Shown here piece by piece: positions 42,401 through 51,495 of a stretch of 64,000 bases of DNA. The position numbers and the translations under genes are program-made. The stretch is taken from assembly GCF_008017755.1 (NCBI RefSeq), contig NZ_VRTS01000005.1, positions 62,001-126,000 on the forward strand, given 5' to 3'. The notes beneath the pieces are model-generated. The model was not told where the DNA came from and ran no database searches. It saw nothing but the letters and a program-made list of their open reading frames with translations. This DNA is from Alkalisalibacterium limincola (GTDB lineage Bacteria; Pseudomonadota; Gammaproteobacteria; Xanthomonadales; Xanthomonadaceae). The number at the start of each line of letters is the position of its first letter. The stretch's first letter is position 1.

Positions 42401-42489
42401 CGATGTCCCCTTCTTCGATTCCCACCGGCACCGCCGGTGGCTCCCCATGGCGTCGTGGCACGCCCCCGATGGTGAAGCGAGGTCGCAGC

Positions 42490-43224
42490 TCAGCCCATGC
42501 CGCCGTTGACCCCGATCACCTGTCCATTAATGTATCCCGCCGCGTCGGAGGCGAGGAAGGCGACGAGTGCCGCGACCTCTTCGGGCGTGCCCGCGCGCTG
42601 CGCCGGCACGGTCGCCTTGATCATCTCCGGGGGGAACGCGTCGGCGGCCATGTTGCCGGCGATCACGCCCGGTGCGACGACGTTCGCGGTGATGCCGCGC
42701 GAGGCCATCTCGCGCGCCAGCGAGCGCGTGGCGCCGTGCAGCGCGGACTTGGCGGCCGCGTAGTTGGTCTGGCCGCGGTTGCCCAGCACCGCCGCCACCG
42801 AGGACACGCTGATCACCCGGCCCCAGCGCGTGCGCGCCATCGGCAGCAGGGTCGGCTGGGTGACGTTGAAGAAGCCGTGCAGGCTCACGTCGATGACCCG
42901 TCGCCACTGCTCGGCGCTCATGCCGGCCATCGGCGCGTCGTCGTGGATGCCGGCATTGTTGACCACCACCTGGATCGGCCCGGCTTCGAGCAGCCGTTCG
43001 ATCGCGCTGCGGCTCGCTTCGCCATCGGCCACGTCGAAGGCCACCGCCTCGGCCGCCTGGCCGGCCTCGCGCAGCTCGTCCACCAGCGCCTGGGCCCGAT
43101 CCAGGCCGCTATTGGCGTGCACGATGACCGCGAAGCCGTCGCGCGCCAGCGCCCGGCAGATCGCGCCGCCCAGGTCGCCGCTTCCGCCGGTCACCAGCGC
43201 GCGGCGCACCTTGTCCTCAGCCAT
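42490..43224 (-). CDS. 3-oxoacyl-ACP reductase (FabG type) of the aryl polyene pathway
   Basis: A 244-residue short-chain dehydrogenase with the NADPH loop TGGSGDLGGAICRAL, VVNNAGI, catalytic Ser in ISVSSVAAVLG and YAAAKSALHG (Tyr-x3-Lys). It should reduce the 3-oxo group after each condensation. The start at 43224 is preferred: GGGAGG stands 6 nt upstream, while the ATG at 43230 lies directly against it. It overlaps the dehydratase gene by 8 bp. Confidence 0.92.
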   Translation of the reverse strand: MAEDKVRRALVTGGSGDLGGAICRALARDGFAVIVHANSGLDRAQALVDELREAGQAAEAVAFDVADGEASRSAIERLLEAGPIQVVVNNAGIHDDAPMAGMSAEQWRRVIDVSLHGFFNVTQPTLLPMARTRWGRVISVSSVAAVLGNRGQTNYAAAKSALHGATRSLAREMASRGITANVVAPGVIAGNMAADAFPPEMIKATVPAQRAGTPEEVAALVAFLASDAAGYINGQVIGVNGGMG

Positions 43225-43681
43225 GTCCATCCTCCCGGTTCGAATCGGTGTGCTGCGGCAGCATCATCACCGCGGCGCGGCCCTCGGCCAGCAACTGCCC
43301 CTGGTGGTGGATGCGGAAGCCGTACTGCCAGCTGTCCTCGGCCGCCATCAGCTGCTCGGCCTCGACCTCCAGCGCGTCGCCGAGCGCATCCACGCGGCCG
43401 GCATGCAGCTTGACCCCGCGCAGCGACACCAGCAGGCCGGGCCGTGCCCTGCCGCCGTCTTTGCTTGCCAGCAGGCCGCCGTGCACCGCCATCGCCTGCG
43501 CACCGTACTCGCACAGGTGCACCGCACGCAGCCCGTCGGCATCGCGCAGCGGGTTGTCGGCGCGTGCGTGCGAGCGCGTCCGGCACAGCAGGCGCGTGTC
43601 ATCCCACTCCACCACCTCGTCGAGCAGGCACATCGTGCCCTGGTGCGGAATCAGCGAAAGGATCTCGTCACGCCCGGGCAT
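43217..43681 (-). CDS. Hot-dog 3-hydroxyacyl-ACP dehydratase (first of two)
   Basis: A 154-residue hot-dog fold protein beginning MPGRDEILSLIPHQGTMCLLDEV, the LIPHxGxMxLLD start of the ApeP-like dehydratases of aryl polyene clusters. HLCEYGAQAMAVHGG follows, holding the acidic active-site residue on the central helix. It overlaps the MMPL gene (14 bp) and the reductase gene (8 bp). It is expected to remove water to form the conjugated double bonds. Confidence 0.85.
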   Translation of the reverse strand: MPGRDEILSLIPHQGTMCLLDEVVEWDDTRLLCRTRSHARADNPLRDADGLRAVHLCEYGAQAMAVHGGLLASKDGGRARPGLLVSLRGVKLHAGRVDALGDALEVEAEQLMAAEDSWQYGFRIHHQGQLLAEGRAAVMMLPQHTDSNREDGHG

Positions 43682-46043
43682 CGTCGTTCCCCTGCAGGTG
43701 GTTCGCCCGGCCAGCCACCACGGCGGCCAGGAGGATGTTGAGCACCACGCCCAGGGCGACCGTCAGGCCGATCGCGCGCAGCACCGGAATCGAGGAGGTG
43801 CCCAGCAGCCCGAACACCAGGCCGGTGGACACCGCGCACAGCACGATGGCATGCAACGTGCGCCGCGCCTGGCCGCGGTCATGCCGCGCGCGCTCGAAGA
43901 ACAGCGCGTAGTCCAGCCCCAGCCCGGCGGCGAGGATCGCCGCGACCAGATGGAACAGCGTGAACGACACGCCGAAGGCATTGAGCAGTGCCGCCAGCAG
44001 CAGGCCCGCCAGCGCCACCGGCGCCAGCACCCGCGCGGCCCGCGGCACGCTGCGCAGCGCCACGGCCAGCGCCGCGCACAGCAGGATGATGGCGATGCCC
44101 AGCGCCCACAGCACGTGCACGCGCCAGGCCGAGGACATCGTTTCCGCCGCCGCCTGCAGGTCCATCAGCCACACCTCGTCGCCGGCGGCATCCACCGCGG
44201 CGGCGATCGCGTCGAGGTCGCGCACGCCGGTCAGGCTGGCCAGGCCCAGCACCGGGGCGTCGCCGTCGGGCACGCGCAGCATCGCCGCAAGCCTTGGCTG
44301 CAGCGGCGTGTCCTGCAGGTCGGCGACCTGCAGCGGCGCCATGCCACGCGCCCGGGCCATGTCGGCTTCGAACGGCGCGAACGCCTGCGCGCGGAACGGC
44401 AGGCCCTCGCTGGCCTCCGACAGCATCGCCCGCAGCGCATCGGCAGCGGGCAGCCGCGCCTGCCGCAGGCGCTGCACCGACGCACTCGGCAGCAGGTGGC
44501 TGGGCAACTCGAAGCCATCCAGTGCCCCGCGTTGCACCAGGCCGTCCAGCACCGGCTCCAGCGCCTCGCTGCGCTCCAGCAGGGCCTGCACGTCGCCACC
44601 TTCCACCGCCAGCACATGGCGCACATCGGCCACGCCGAGCTGGCCGCGCAGTTCGCCGTCGCGCTGCAGCAGTTCCATCGGCACCGGCGTCAGCCCGCCC
44701 AGGCGGTCGTCCCACAGCGGCTGCGGTGAAACCACCAGCCAGGCCAGCGCGGCCACGGCCAGCAGCGGCAGGACCAGGGCCATGCCGCGCAGCCGGTCGA
44801 GCTGCTGCCACACCCCCAGCGTCCAGCGCTGTTGTTCCGGGTCCACCGGCCAGTCGCCGAGCAGGGCCGGCAGCGCAAAGCGCGTGCACAGCGCCGCGGT
44901 CAGCAGGCCGGTGATCGAGAACACCGCCAGCTGGTGCAGGCCCTCCACGCCGGAGACGAAGAAGCTGCCGAAGGCCAGGCAGGTCGACAGCACGCCGGTG
45001 AGCAGCGTCGGCCACAGTTCGCGCACGCACGCGTAGCTGTCGCCGCCGGCGCGGCGGTGGCTGAAGAGGTGGATCGGATAGTCCTGGGCGATGCCGATCA
45101 GCGTGATGCCGAAGGCCAGCGTGATGCCGTGCACGCCATCGAACTGCAGTGCCACCGCCGCCAGCCCGGCCAGGATGCCGCTGGCCAGCGGCAGCGCCGC
45201 CAGCAGGGGGGCGCGCAGCCGCCGGTAGGCCAGGCTCAGCACGATGACCATGCCCAGCCCGGCGAACAGGCCCAGCCGGGTCGCCTCGCCCTGGGTCTGT
45301 CCGCGCATCAGCACCGAGAACGCGCCGGGGCCGCTGACCTCCAGGCGCATCGCGTTCAGGTCGACGCCCAGGTCGGTGGCCAGGTCGGTCCGCGCCTGTT
45401 CGAACGCCTGCTGCACCGTATCGACCACGTTCTGCTGCCCGGTCGGGTCGAAGGCCGCGGCCTCGCCCTCCACGACCAGCAGCGCGTGCGTGGTGTCCGG
45501 ATCGAACCACACCCCGTCGAAGCTGGCCGGCTCCTGCGCCGGCGCCCAGCGCTCGGCCAGGCGCAGCACTTCCAGCGTCGGGTCGCGCGCCACCCAGGGC
45601 TCCACCAGCGAGGCCGCCGGCGAGCCCAGGTCCTGCAGCCGCGCGCCCATCTCCAGGCGCAGCCGGGCCGCGTCCAGTGGCTGTTCGTCGAAGCCGGGGC
45701 TGAGCAGGTAGCGCGCCGCCAGCAGTTCCTCCGGCAACGCGCCGAGGTCGTGTTCGCCATTGGCGACGCGGCGGATTCCGGGCGCGCCGGAAAGGCCCAG
45801 CACCAGTTCGCGCGACACTTCCGACAGCGCCTCGGGCTCGGCCCCGGAGACGGCCAGCAGCAGCATGCGGGAGCCCGGGCCCTCGCCCAGGCTGTCGAGC
45901 AGCAGCGCCTGGCGGGCATCGCGCGCCTCGGGAAGGAACAGCCGCAGGTCGCCACTGGGGTTGAGTTGCGCCACCGCCACCCAGGCCAGCAGCGCCAGCA
46001 GCCCCAGCCAGGCCGGCAGCAGCCAGGTCGCGTGCCGGTTCAC
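43668..46043 (-). CDS. MMPL/RND-family exporter of the pigment cluster
   Basis: A 791-residue exporter with about 12 membrane segments and two periplasmic loops. Motifs include FGITLIGIAQDYPIHLFSHR in the first half and ILAAGLGLDYALFFERARHD in the second, the paired Asp-containing helices of MMPL transporters. It starts with GTG at 46043, overlapping the LolA-like stop (GTGA). Members of this family in aryl polyene clusters are thought to move the pigment lipid across the envelope together with the LolA-like carrier. Confidence 0.9.
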   Translation of the reverse strand: MNRHATWLLPAWLGLLALLAWVAVAQLNPSGDLRLFLPEARDARQALLLDSLGEGPGSRMLLLAVSGAEPEALSEVSRELVLGLSGAPGIRRVANGEHDLGALPEELLAARYLLSPGFDEQPLDAARLRLEMGARLQDLGSPAASLVEPWVARDPTLEVLRLAERWAPAQEPASFDGVWFDPDTTHALLVVEGEAAAFDPTGQQNVVDTVQQAFEQARTDLATDLGVDLNAMRLEVSGPGAFSVLMRGQTQGEATRLGLFAGLGMVIVLSLAYRRLRAPLLAALPLASGILAGLAAVALQFDGVHGITLAFGITLIGIAQDYPIHLFSHRRAGGDSYACVRELWPTLLTGVLSTCLAFGSFFVSGVEGLHQLAVFSITGLLTAALCTRFALPALLGDWPVDPEQQRWTLGVWQQLDRLRGMALVLPLLAVAALAWLVVSPQPLWDDRLGGLTPVPMELLQRDGELRGQLGVADVRHVLAVEGGDVQALLERSEALEPVLDGLVQRGALDGFELPSHLLPSASVQRLRQARLPAADALRAMLSEASEGLPFRAQAFAPFEADMARARGMAPLQVADLQDTPLQPRLAAMLRVPDGDAPVLGLASLTGVRDLDAIAAAVDAAGDEVWLMDLQAAAETMSSAWRVHVLWALGIAIILLCAALAVALRSVPRAARVLAPVALAGLLLAALLNAFGVSFTLFHLVAAILAAGLGLDYALFFERARHDRGQARRTLHAIVLCAVSTGLVFGLLGTSSIPVLRAIGLTVALGVVLNILLAAVVAGRANHLQGNDDARA

Positions 46044-46815
46044 CGGGCGCTGGCGCCCGTGCCGGCCTCGTGCGCCGCGTCGGCCCCGGCTTCGACATCG
46101 TTGCCGGCGTCCGGTCCGCCCGCAGCCGCCGCAAAGCCGCACTCGCCCTCGAAGTCGGGCAGCTCGGCTTCCGACGCCTCGCCCAGCAGCAGCCACGACA
46201 CGCTGCCATCGGCTTCATGGGTCAGCAGGCAGCGCAGCGTGTCGCCGCGGCCCACCGCCTCCAGCCGCTCGATGTGCTCGGCCACCCGGGCCGCATGCGG
46301 TCGCATCGTGAAGCGCCACGCCGCCGACGCATCGGCGGGGTCGGCCGCGGCCTCCTCCAGCGTCACCTCGAAGCTGGCCTGCAGCGCCTGCGCATCACCG
46401 GACAGCAGCGCCTGCAGGCCATCGCGCAGCGCGGCCAGCGCCGGCGCACGGCGCAGCGAGAAGCGTCGCTCGCGACCGTCCTCGCGGGTCACCACCACGC
46501 GTTCGCCATGGATCTCGCTGCGTTCGGAATACGGGGCCAGCACCGAGCGCACCAACCGGTCGGCATCCGGACGTGCCATTTCGCCGCGCAGGATCAGCGG
46601 CTCGTCGAGCAGGCCCGATTCGCGCCGTTCCACGAAGCGCGTGTTGCTCGGCACCGGCTGGGCCAGTGCCTGCAGCACGGCCCGGGTCCGCTCATCGTCG
46701 GAGGACGGGACCGGCGTCGATGCGCTGGCCGTGGCCAGGGCCATCATCGCCACCGCCAGCCCCGGGAACAGGGCTGTGGCTCGGTTCGACGGCGTCCTCG
46801 GAATCCCAGAAGTCA
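46040..46815 (-). CDS. LolA-like periplasmic carrier of the pigment cluster
   Basis: A 258-residue exported protein. The likely start MTSGIPRTPSNRATALFPG leads into a signal peptide ending near ATASA. The mature part resembles LolA-type lipid carriers: RFVERRESGLLDEPLILRG followed by a repeated beta pattern. The C-terminal tail is Ala/Gly/Asp-rich. Its 5' end overlaps the acyltransferase 3' end by 124 bp, which is unusual, and its 3' end overlaps the MMPL start. It probably passes the pigment lipid to the outer membrane. Confidence 0.78.
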
Positions 46816-47687
46816 TAGAAGTTGAACCAGTTGTAGGGGGCCAGGCGCACGTAGTGTTCCAGCCGCTGCGCATAGCGCTGCTGGATTTCCTCGAGCATCC
46901 GGGCCCGATTCTTGCGCGGAATCTCCACCCGTTCACTGAACAGCTCGAAGTGCAGGTCGTAGCGGTTGCCACCACGATACAGCCCAAAGCACAGCACCAC
47001 CGGCACATCCAGCACCGAGGCGATCAGCCACGGCGCCGTCGGGAACGGTGCGCTACCGCCCATGAACCTGCACGAACGCGCCGTCTCGCCGGGCCGGGCG
47101 CGGTCGCCCAGCAGGCCCACCAGCGCGCCCTGCTCGGTGGCCTCGCGGATCGCCAGCACGATCGAGGTGCCGTCCTGTCCCGCGTCGATGACGGTGCGCG
47201 CGATGTCGGGGTTGAGCGCCTCGAGCATCGTCGTGATCGTCGCGTTCTGGGCCTTGTCCAGCACCACGCGCACCTGCGCCTTCGGGTTGTCCAGCGACAG
47301 CACCCGCAGCGCCTCGAAGCTGCCCAGGTGCGAGCCCAGCAGCAGCATGCCCTGGCCGCGGTCCATGTAGCCGTTGAGCACGTCCAGGCCGTGGGCGCGC
47401 ATGTCGAAGCCCTTGAAACTCCCGCACAGCAGGAACACGCGGTCCAGGATGGTCGAGGCGAAGCAGTGCATGTGCCGCGCCACCTCGACCAGGCGCGGCG
47501 GCCGGCCAAGCACCCGGGCCAGGTAGGCGCGGGAGGCGCGGCGCTCGGGGCCGCGCACGATGAGGAAGTAGGCGGTGATCGGGTACAGCAGCACGCGGCT
47601 GACCCGGCGCCCGAACAGCAGCGCGATGGTGCGGATCAGCCACAGCGCGAACGCGCTGCCGCCCTCGGGGCGCTGCTTCCAGCTCAC
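46692..47687 (-). CDS. LpxL-like acyltransferase of the pigment cluster
   Basis: Membrane-bound acyltransferase of about 330 residues. An N-terminal membrane helix (FALWLIRTIALLFGRRVSRV) is followed by LLLGSHLGSFEALRVLS, with the HxxxxE-like active-site region (SHLGSFE), then LLGDRARPGETAR. It starts with GTG 47687 (SWKQRPEGGSAF), since no in-frame ATG with a ribosome-binding site exists. The last 40 residues after NWFNFYDFW are atypical and overlap the LolA-like gene, so the true stop may lie earlier. It probably transfers the aryl polyene to a lipid. Confidence 0.82.
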   Translation of the reverse strand: MSWKQRPEGGSAFALWLIRTIALLFGRRVSRVLLYPITAYFLIVRGPERRASRAYLARVLGRPPRLVEVARHMHCFASTILDRVFLLCGSFKGFDMRAHGLDVLNGYMDRGQGMLLLGSHLGSFEALRVLSLDNPKAQVRVVLDKAQNATITTMLEALNPDIARTVIDAGQDGTSIVLAIREATEQGALVGLLGDRARPGETARSCRFMGGSAPFPTAPWLIASVLDVPVVLCFGLYRGGNRYDLHFELFSERVEIPRKNRARMLEEIQQRYAQRLEHYVRLAPYNWFNFYDFWDSEDAVEPSHSPVPGAGGGDDGPGHGQRIDAGPVLRR

Positions 47688-47712
47688 GGTCTGCCCCGGT
47701 GTTGCATCGCGC

Positions 47713-48051
47713 TCACGACAGCGGCCCGAATTCACCGCGCGCCAGCAGCGCGCCGGCGTGGCTGACCTCGAAGCGCATGCGCGCGCCCTGGCGTTGCAGG
47801 GCCACCTCGGCACGCTGGCCGGGCAGCAGCGGCTGCACGAACTTCACCTGCGGCAGGCCCAGCGCACCGACCGGCTGGCCGTTCCAGGCCTCCGCGATCG
47901 CCAGCACCCGGTCCAGCACCAGCACACCGGGCACGACCGGATTGCCCGGGAAGTGGCCTTCCAGGCTGGGATGGTCGTGTTCGATCATGAAGCTGTCGTG
48001 GCGCTGGTCCGCGCTGTCCACATCGCCCCCCGTGGCGTGGCTTGACGCCAT
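47713..48051 (-). CDS. Hot-dog 3-hydroxyacyl-ACP dehydratase (second of two)
   Basis: A 112-residue hot-dog protein with FMIEHDHPSLEGHFPGNPVV and VPGVLVLDRVLAIAEAW, the HFPGxPVVPGV core of FabA/FabZ-type and ApeI-like dehydratases. The active-site His is in GHFPGN. It lies between the ACP and the acyltransferase genes. With the dehydratase at 43217-43681 it should form the dehydratase pair, or act as a heterodimer, as in other aryl polyene systems. Confidence 0.82.
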   Translation of the reverse strand: MASSHATGGDVDSADQRHDSFMIEHDHPSLEGHFPGNPVVPGVLVLDRVLAIAEAWNGQPVGALGLPQVKFVQPLLPGQRAEVALQRQGARMRFEVSHAGALLARGEFGPLS

Positions 48052-48116
48052 GGTAGTGATTCGCAGCCCGCGCCACACCGGAATTAGTCTTGCCGGTGCG
48101 GGCCCGCGGCCCGGCG

Positions 48117-48386
48117 TCAGGCGGCGCGGTTGCCCTCGACGTGGGCCGACAGCGAGCGCAGGTTGGCGAAAATGCGGCGGTTTTCCTCGTTGTCCGAGCG
48201 CAGCTGGAAACCGTACTTCTTGGAAATCGCCAGCGAGAGCTCCAGCGCGTCGATCGAATCCAGGCCCAGGCCATCGCCGAACAGCGGCGCTTCCGGGTCG
48301 ATCTCCGACGCATCGGTGTCTTCGAGGTTGAGGCTGTCGACCAGCAGTTGAGCCAGTTCGTGTTCGGATGCAGTCTGTTCGGACAT
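48117..48386 (-). CDS. xanC: Acyl carrier protein of the pigment pathway
   Basis: An 89-residue ACP with the phosphopantetheine attachment Ser in DGLGLDSIDALELSLAI (about residue 44). The sequence is acidic, as ACPs are. First gene of the leftward pigment operon, divergent from the second halogenase across a 137-bp gap. XanC is the ACP that carries 3-hydroxybenzoate in Xanthomonas; the name is given by context and length. Confidence 0.9.
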   Translation of the reverse strand: MSEQTASEHELAQLLVDSLNLEDTDASEIDPEAPLFGDGLGLDSIDALELSLAISKKYGFQLRSDNEENRRIFANLRSLSAHVEGNRAA

Positions 48387-48523
48387 GATTGGAACCGGGT
48401 TCGGGCCGCCGGGCGCAAGGACCGGGAAGCCGCGTGGAAGGACCGTCCGGCCGCGGGTGCCGGGGGCGCGGAGTGTATCATGTGCCGCCCTCCGCACCTG
48501 TGGAGACCGCCCGCCCCGCCCGA

Positions 48524-49908
48524 ATGAACACGATGACCCCGCCCAGCACCCGCACAAGCCCCGAACCGATCGAGCACCCCGACGTGCTGGTCGTGGGCGG
48601 TGGGCCGGCGGGTTCCACGGCGGCCACGCTGCTGGCGCGCAAAGGCTGGCGGGTGGTCCAGCTGGAGCGCGAGCGCCACCCGCGCTTCCACATCGGGGAG
48701 TCGCTGCTGCCGATGAACCTGCCGATCCTGCAGCGCCTGGGCGTGCTGGAGCAGGTCGCCGGCATCGGCGTGCACAAGGCCGGCGCCGACTTCCCCACGC
48801 CCGACGGCAGCTACAACACCTTCCGCTTCGAGCGCGCGCTCGATGCCCGGGCCACGCATGCCTACCAGGTGCCGCGCGACCATTTCGACCGCCTGCTGTT
48901 CGAGCACGCCGCCGCCAACGGCGTGGACACGCGCCCGGCCACGACCGCCACGAAGGTCGAGCTCAACGAGCACGGCAGCCCATGGCGGGTGCACGCCCGC
49001 ACGGTCGATGGCCAGGCGCTGTGCTTCCAGCCGCGCTACGTGGTCGATGCCAGTGGCCGCGACACGCTGCTGGGGCGGGCGCTGAAGCTCAAGCGCAAGA
49101 ACCCCCGCCACCAGTCGGCCGCCATCTTCAGCCACTTCAGCGGCGTGGCCCGGCGCGAGGGCGAGGACGCCGGCAACATCAGCGTGCTGCGCTTCGCCCA
49201 CGGCTGGATCTGGATGATCCCGCTGCCCGACGGCCTGATGAGCGTCGGCGCAGTGTGCTTCCCGGACTACCTCAAGCAGCGCAACGGCGACACCGAAAGC
49301 TTCCTGATGCAGACGCTGGCGATGCAGCCGGCGGTGGTCGAGCGCATGCGCGGCGCGCAGCGCGTGGCCCCGGTGCACGTCACCGGCAACTATTCCTACA
49401 CCTGCCAGCGCATGGCCGGCCCGTGCTGGGTGATGGTCGGCGACGCCTACGCGTTCCTCGACCCGATCTTCTCCTCCGGCGTGTACCTGGGCATGGACAG
49501 CGCCGAGCAGGCCGCCGGCATGGTCGATGCCGCGCTGCGCGACCCCACCTGCGAGGCAGCGCGCCAGCGCGCGATGCAAAAGCGCAGCGACCGCGGCCTG
49601 GCCTGGTTCTCCTGGTTCATCTACCGCTTCATGAGTCCGACGATGGCGCACCTGTTCGCCCACCCCAACAACCGCTGGCAGGTGGAGCAGGCCGTCATCT
49701 CGATGCTGGCCGGCGACGTGTACGACAACCCGCGCGTGCGCCGCCGCCTGCGCGTGTTCCAGCTGGTGTTCGCGCTGCGCGCGTTGTCCACGCTGCCGGC
49801 CAGCCTGGCCGCGCGCTGGCGCCGCCGCCGGGCGCCGCGGCGCGCTTCGATTTCGAAACGCTGGCCCCGGCCACCGCGGCCCCTGCCAGCCAGGGCGAGC
49901 GTCCTTGA
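48524..49908 (+). CDS. FAD-dependent halogenase-like enzyme (second; 3' end frameshifted)
   Basis: About 461 residues when restored. The GGGPAGSTAATLLAR flavin motif is near residue 22, RFHIGESLLPMNLPIL follows, the halogenase signature WIWMIPLPDG lies near 226 and FLDPIFSSGVYLGMD near 315. This is the classic set of flavin halogenases of the phenol/pyrrole type. The frame breaks at about 49828-49840. Adding one base gives ARFDFETLAPATAAPASQG and a stop at 49908, overlapping the XanB2 start (TTGA). Its position just before xanB2 suggests halogenation of the aryl starter. Confidence 0.82.
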
Positions 49909-50895
49909 GCGCCGCGATGAACGCCCCGGCCTGCCCCCCGCTGAGCGTGCGCTACGAGGCCACCGCGCTGCCGGAGCTGCTGGACCAGCCCGACGTGCTG
50001 GCGGTGTTCGGCTTCGGTGCCCACGCGCCGGAACACGAGGACCCGCGCTACGTGCACGTGGGCCTGGAGCCGGTGTCCGTGCCGGCACCGTTCGAGGTGT
50101 GGCGTGGCAGCGGCGAGGTGCGGCATGGCCGGGCCGGCGACATCGTCTGGGCCAATGACGGTCGACTGGGCTTTGGCGTCATCGAAGTCGACGAGGCGCA
50201 CGCCGGCGGCATCGCCGCGGCGGCCGAGCAGGCGTATGCGGCGCTCCTGCGGCACGTGGCGCGCGGCCCGTTCCCGGCGCTGCTGCGGGTGTGGAACTAC
50301 CTCGACGCGATCACCGAGGGCGAGGGCGACGAGGAGCGCTACCGCCAGTTCAGCATCGGCCGCGCACGCGGCATGCATGGCCATGTCAGCGATTTCCCGG
50401 CCGCCACCGCCATCGGCCGCCGGGACGGCCGCCGCGTGCTGCAGGTGTACTGGCTGGCCGCGGCGCGCCCCGGCCGTGGCATCGAGAACCCGCGACAGAT
50501 CAGCGCCTACCGCTACCCGCGCCAGTACGGCCCGCAGCCGCCCAGCTTCGCGCGAGCCACGCTGCCGCCCATCGACGGCATGCCGCTACTGCTCTCCGGC
50601 ACCGCCAGCGTGGTCGGCCATGCCTCGGCGCACCCCGACGACATCCACGCCCAGCTGACGGAAACCTTCCGCAACCTCGACGCGCTGGTCGGCGTGGCGC
50701 GCCCGCTGCGGCCGGGCCTGGGCGTGTGCATCGGCGCCTCCAGCCTGCTGAAGGCCTACGTGCGCCAGCCCGACCACGCCGCCGCCGTGGCCGCCGCGCT
50801 CGACGCGCGCCTGCCGACCCGGATTCGGCGCTGCTGCTGCACGCGACGTGTGCCGTACCGACCTGCTGGTCGAAATCGACGGCTTCCACCGCTAA
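49905..50895 (+). CDS. xanB2: Chorismatase XanB2, 3-/4-hydroxybenzoate synthase (frameshifted twice)
   Basis: Chorismatase of the FkbO/Hyg5 family, 330 residues when restored. Motifs include GFGAHAPEHEDPRYVHVGLE near the start, LRVWNYLDAITEGEGDEERY near 130 and FPAATAIGRRDG. XanB2 splits chorismate to 3-hydroxybenzoate (pigment starter) and 4-hydroxybenzoate (ubiquinone precursor). The start is TTG 49905, coupled to the halogenase stop. Two breaks near the end (about 50813-50816 and 50842-50846) are both repaired by one added base each, giving DPDSALLLHADVCRTDLLVE and a stop at 50895. Confidence 0.92.
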
Positions 50896-50936
50896 GCCCG
50901 CCCCGCCGCCCGGGCCTTCGACCTTTGTCTAGACCC

Positions 50937-50954
50937 CACCCGTGCGCGCGGGTG
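50937..50954 (+). terminator. Short hairpin after xanB2
   Basis: Arms CACCCG (50937-50942) and CGGGTG (50949-50954) with a 6-nt loop lie 41 bp after the xanB2 stop. T residues appear only later (GTTTTTA at 50978-50984). A weak candidate terminator for the rightward pigment genes. Confidence 0.35.
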
Positions 50955-51072
50955 TCCGTGAAGGCGGTCGCGCAGCGTTTTTACTGATCGGGGACATCCC
51001 CCCGGACAGCCTCGAACCGGCACCCCCAAACGGCCGGCTCCCGGCTCCCTCACCTTGAAGGGAGAACGACCC

Positions 51073-51495
51073 ATGAACCTGTTCCGCTCCACGGCGGGCG
51101 CGTGCGCCCTTGTGCTGCTCGCATGCAGCGTCGCATCGGCGGGCGAGCCGCCGCCACCCACCCAGACCCCATCCGACAGCGCGATGCGCGTCTTCATCGA
51201 CCCGCTGACCGGCCAGCCCCGCCAGCCCACGGCGGCCGAGCAGCAGGTGCTCAACGCGCAATGGCGGGCACGCCCGCAGCGGATGTTCCCGACCCAGCCC
51301 GCCACCGAGGCCGAAGCCGCCGCCACGCTGCGGCACCACCCCTCCGGCATGCGGTCGATGGCGGTGCCCGAGTCGCTGTTCAGCACGCTGCAGGCCGAGG
51401 CCGATGCCGGCGGCCAGTTGCGCATCCACCACGCCGACCCCGCCCATGCCACGCATGACGAGGACGCCCCCACGCAGGAGCTTCCCCATGAATAA
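51073..51495 (+). CDS. Small exported protein encoded with the metalloprotease
   Basis: A 140-residue protein with a signal peptide ending near VASAG, a Pro-rich mature N-terminus, then VFIDPLTGQPRQPTAAEQQV and a His-rich C-terminus (RIHHADPAHATHDEDAP). It has a good ribosome-binding site (AAGGGAG). It overlaps the protease start by 8 bp, so the two are co-translated. It may be an inhibitor, chaperone or envelope partner of the protease. No family recognised. Confidence 0.65.
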   Translation: MNLFRSTAGACALVLLACSVASAGEPPPPTQTPSDSAMRVFIDPLTGQPRQPTAAEQQVLNAQWRARPQRMFPTQPATEAEAAATLRHHPSGMRSMAVPESLFSTLQAEADAGGQLRIHHADPAHATHDEDAPTQELPHE

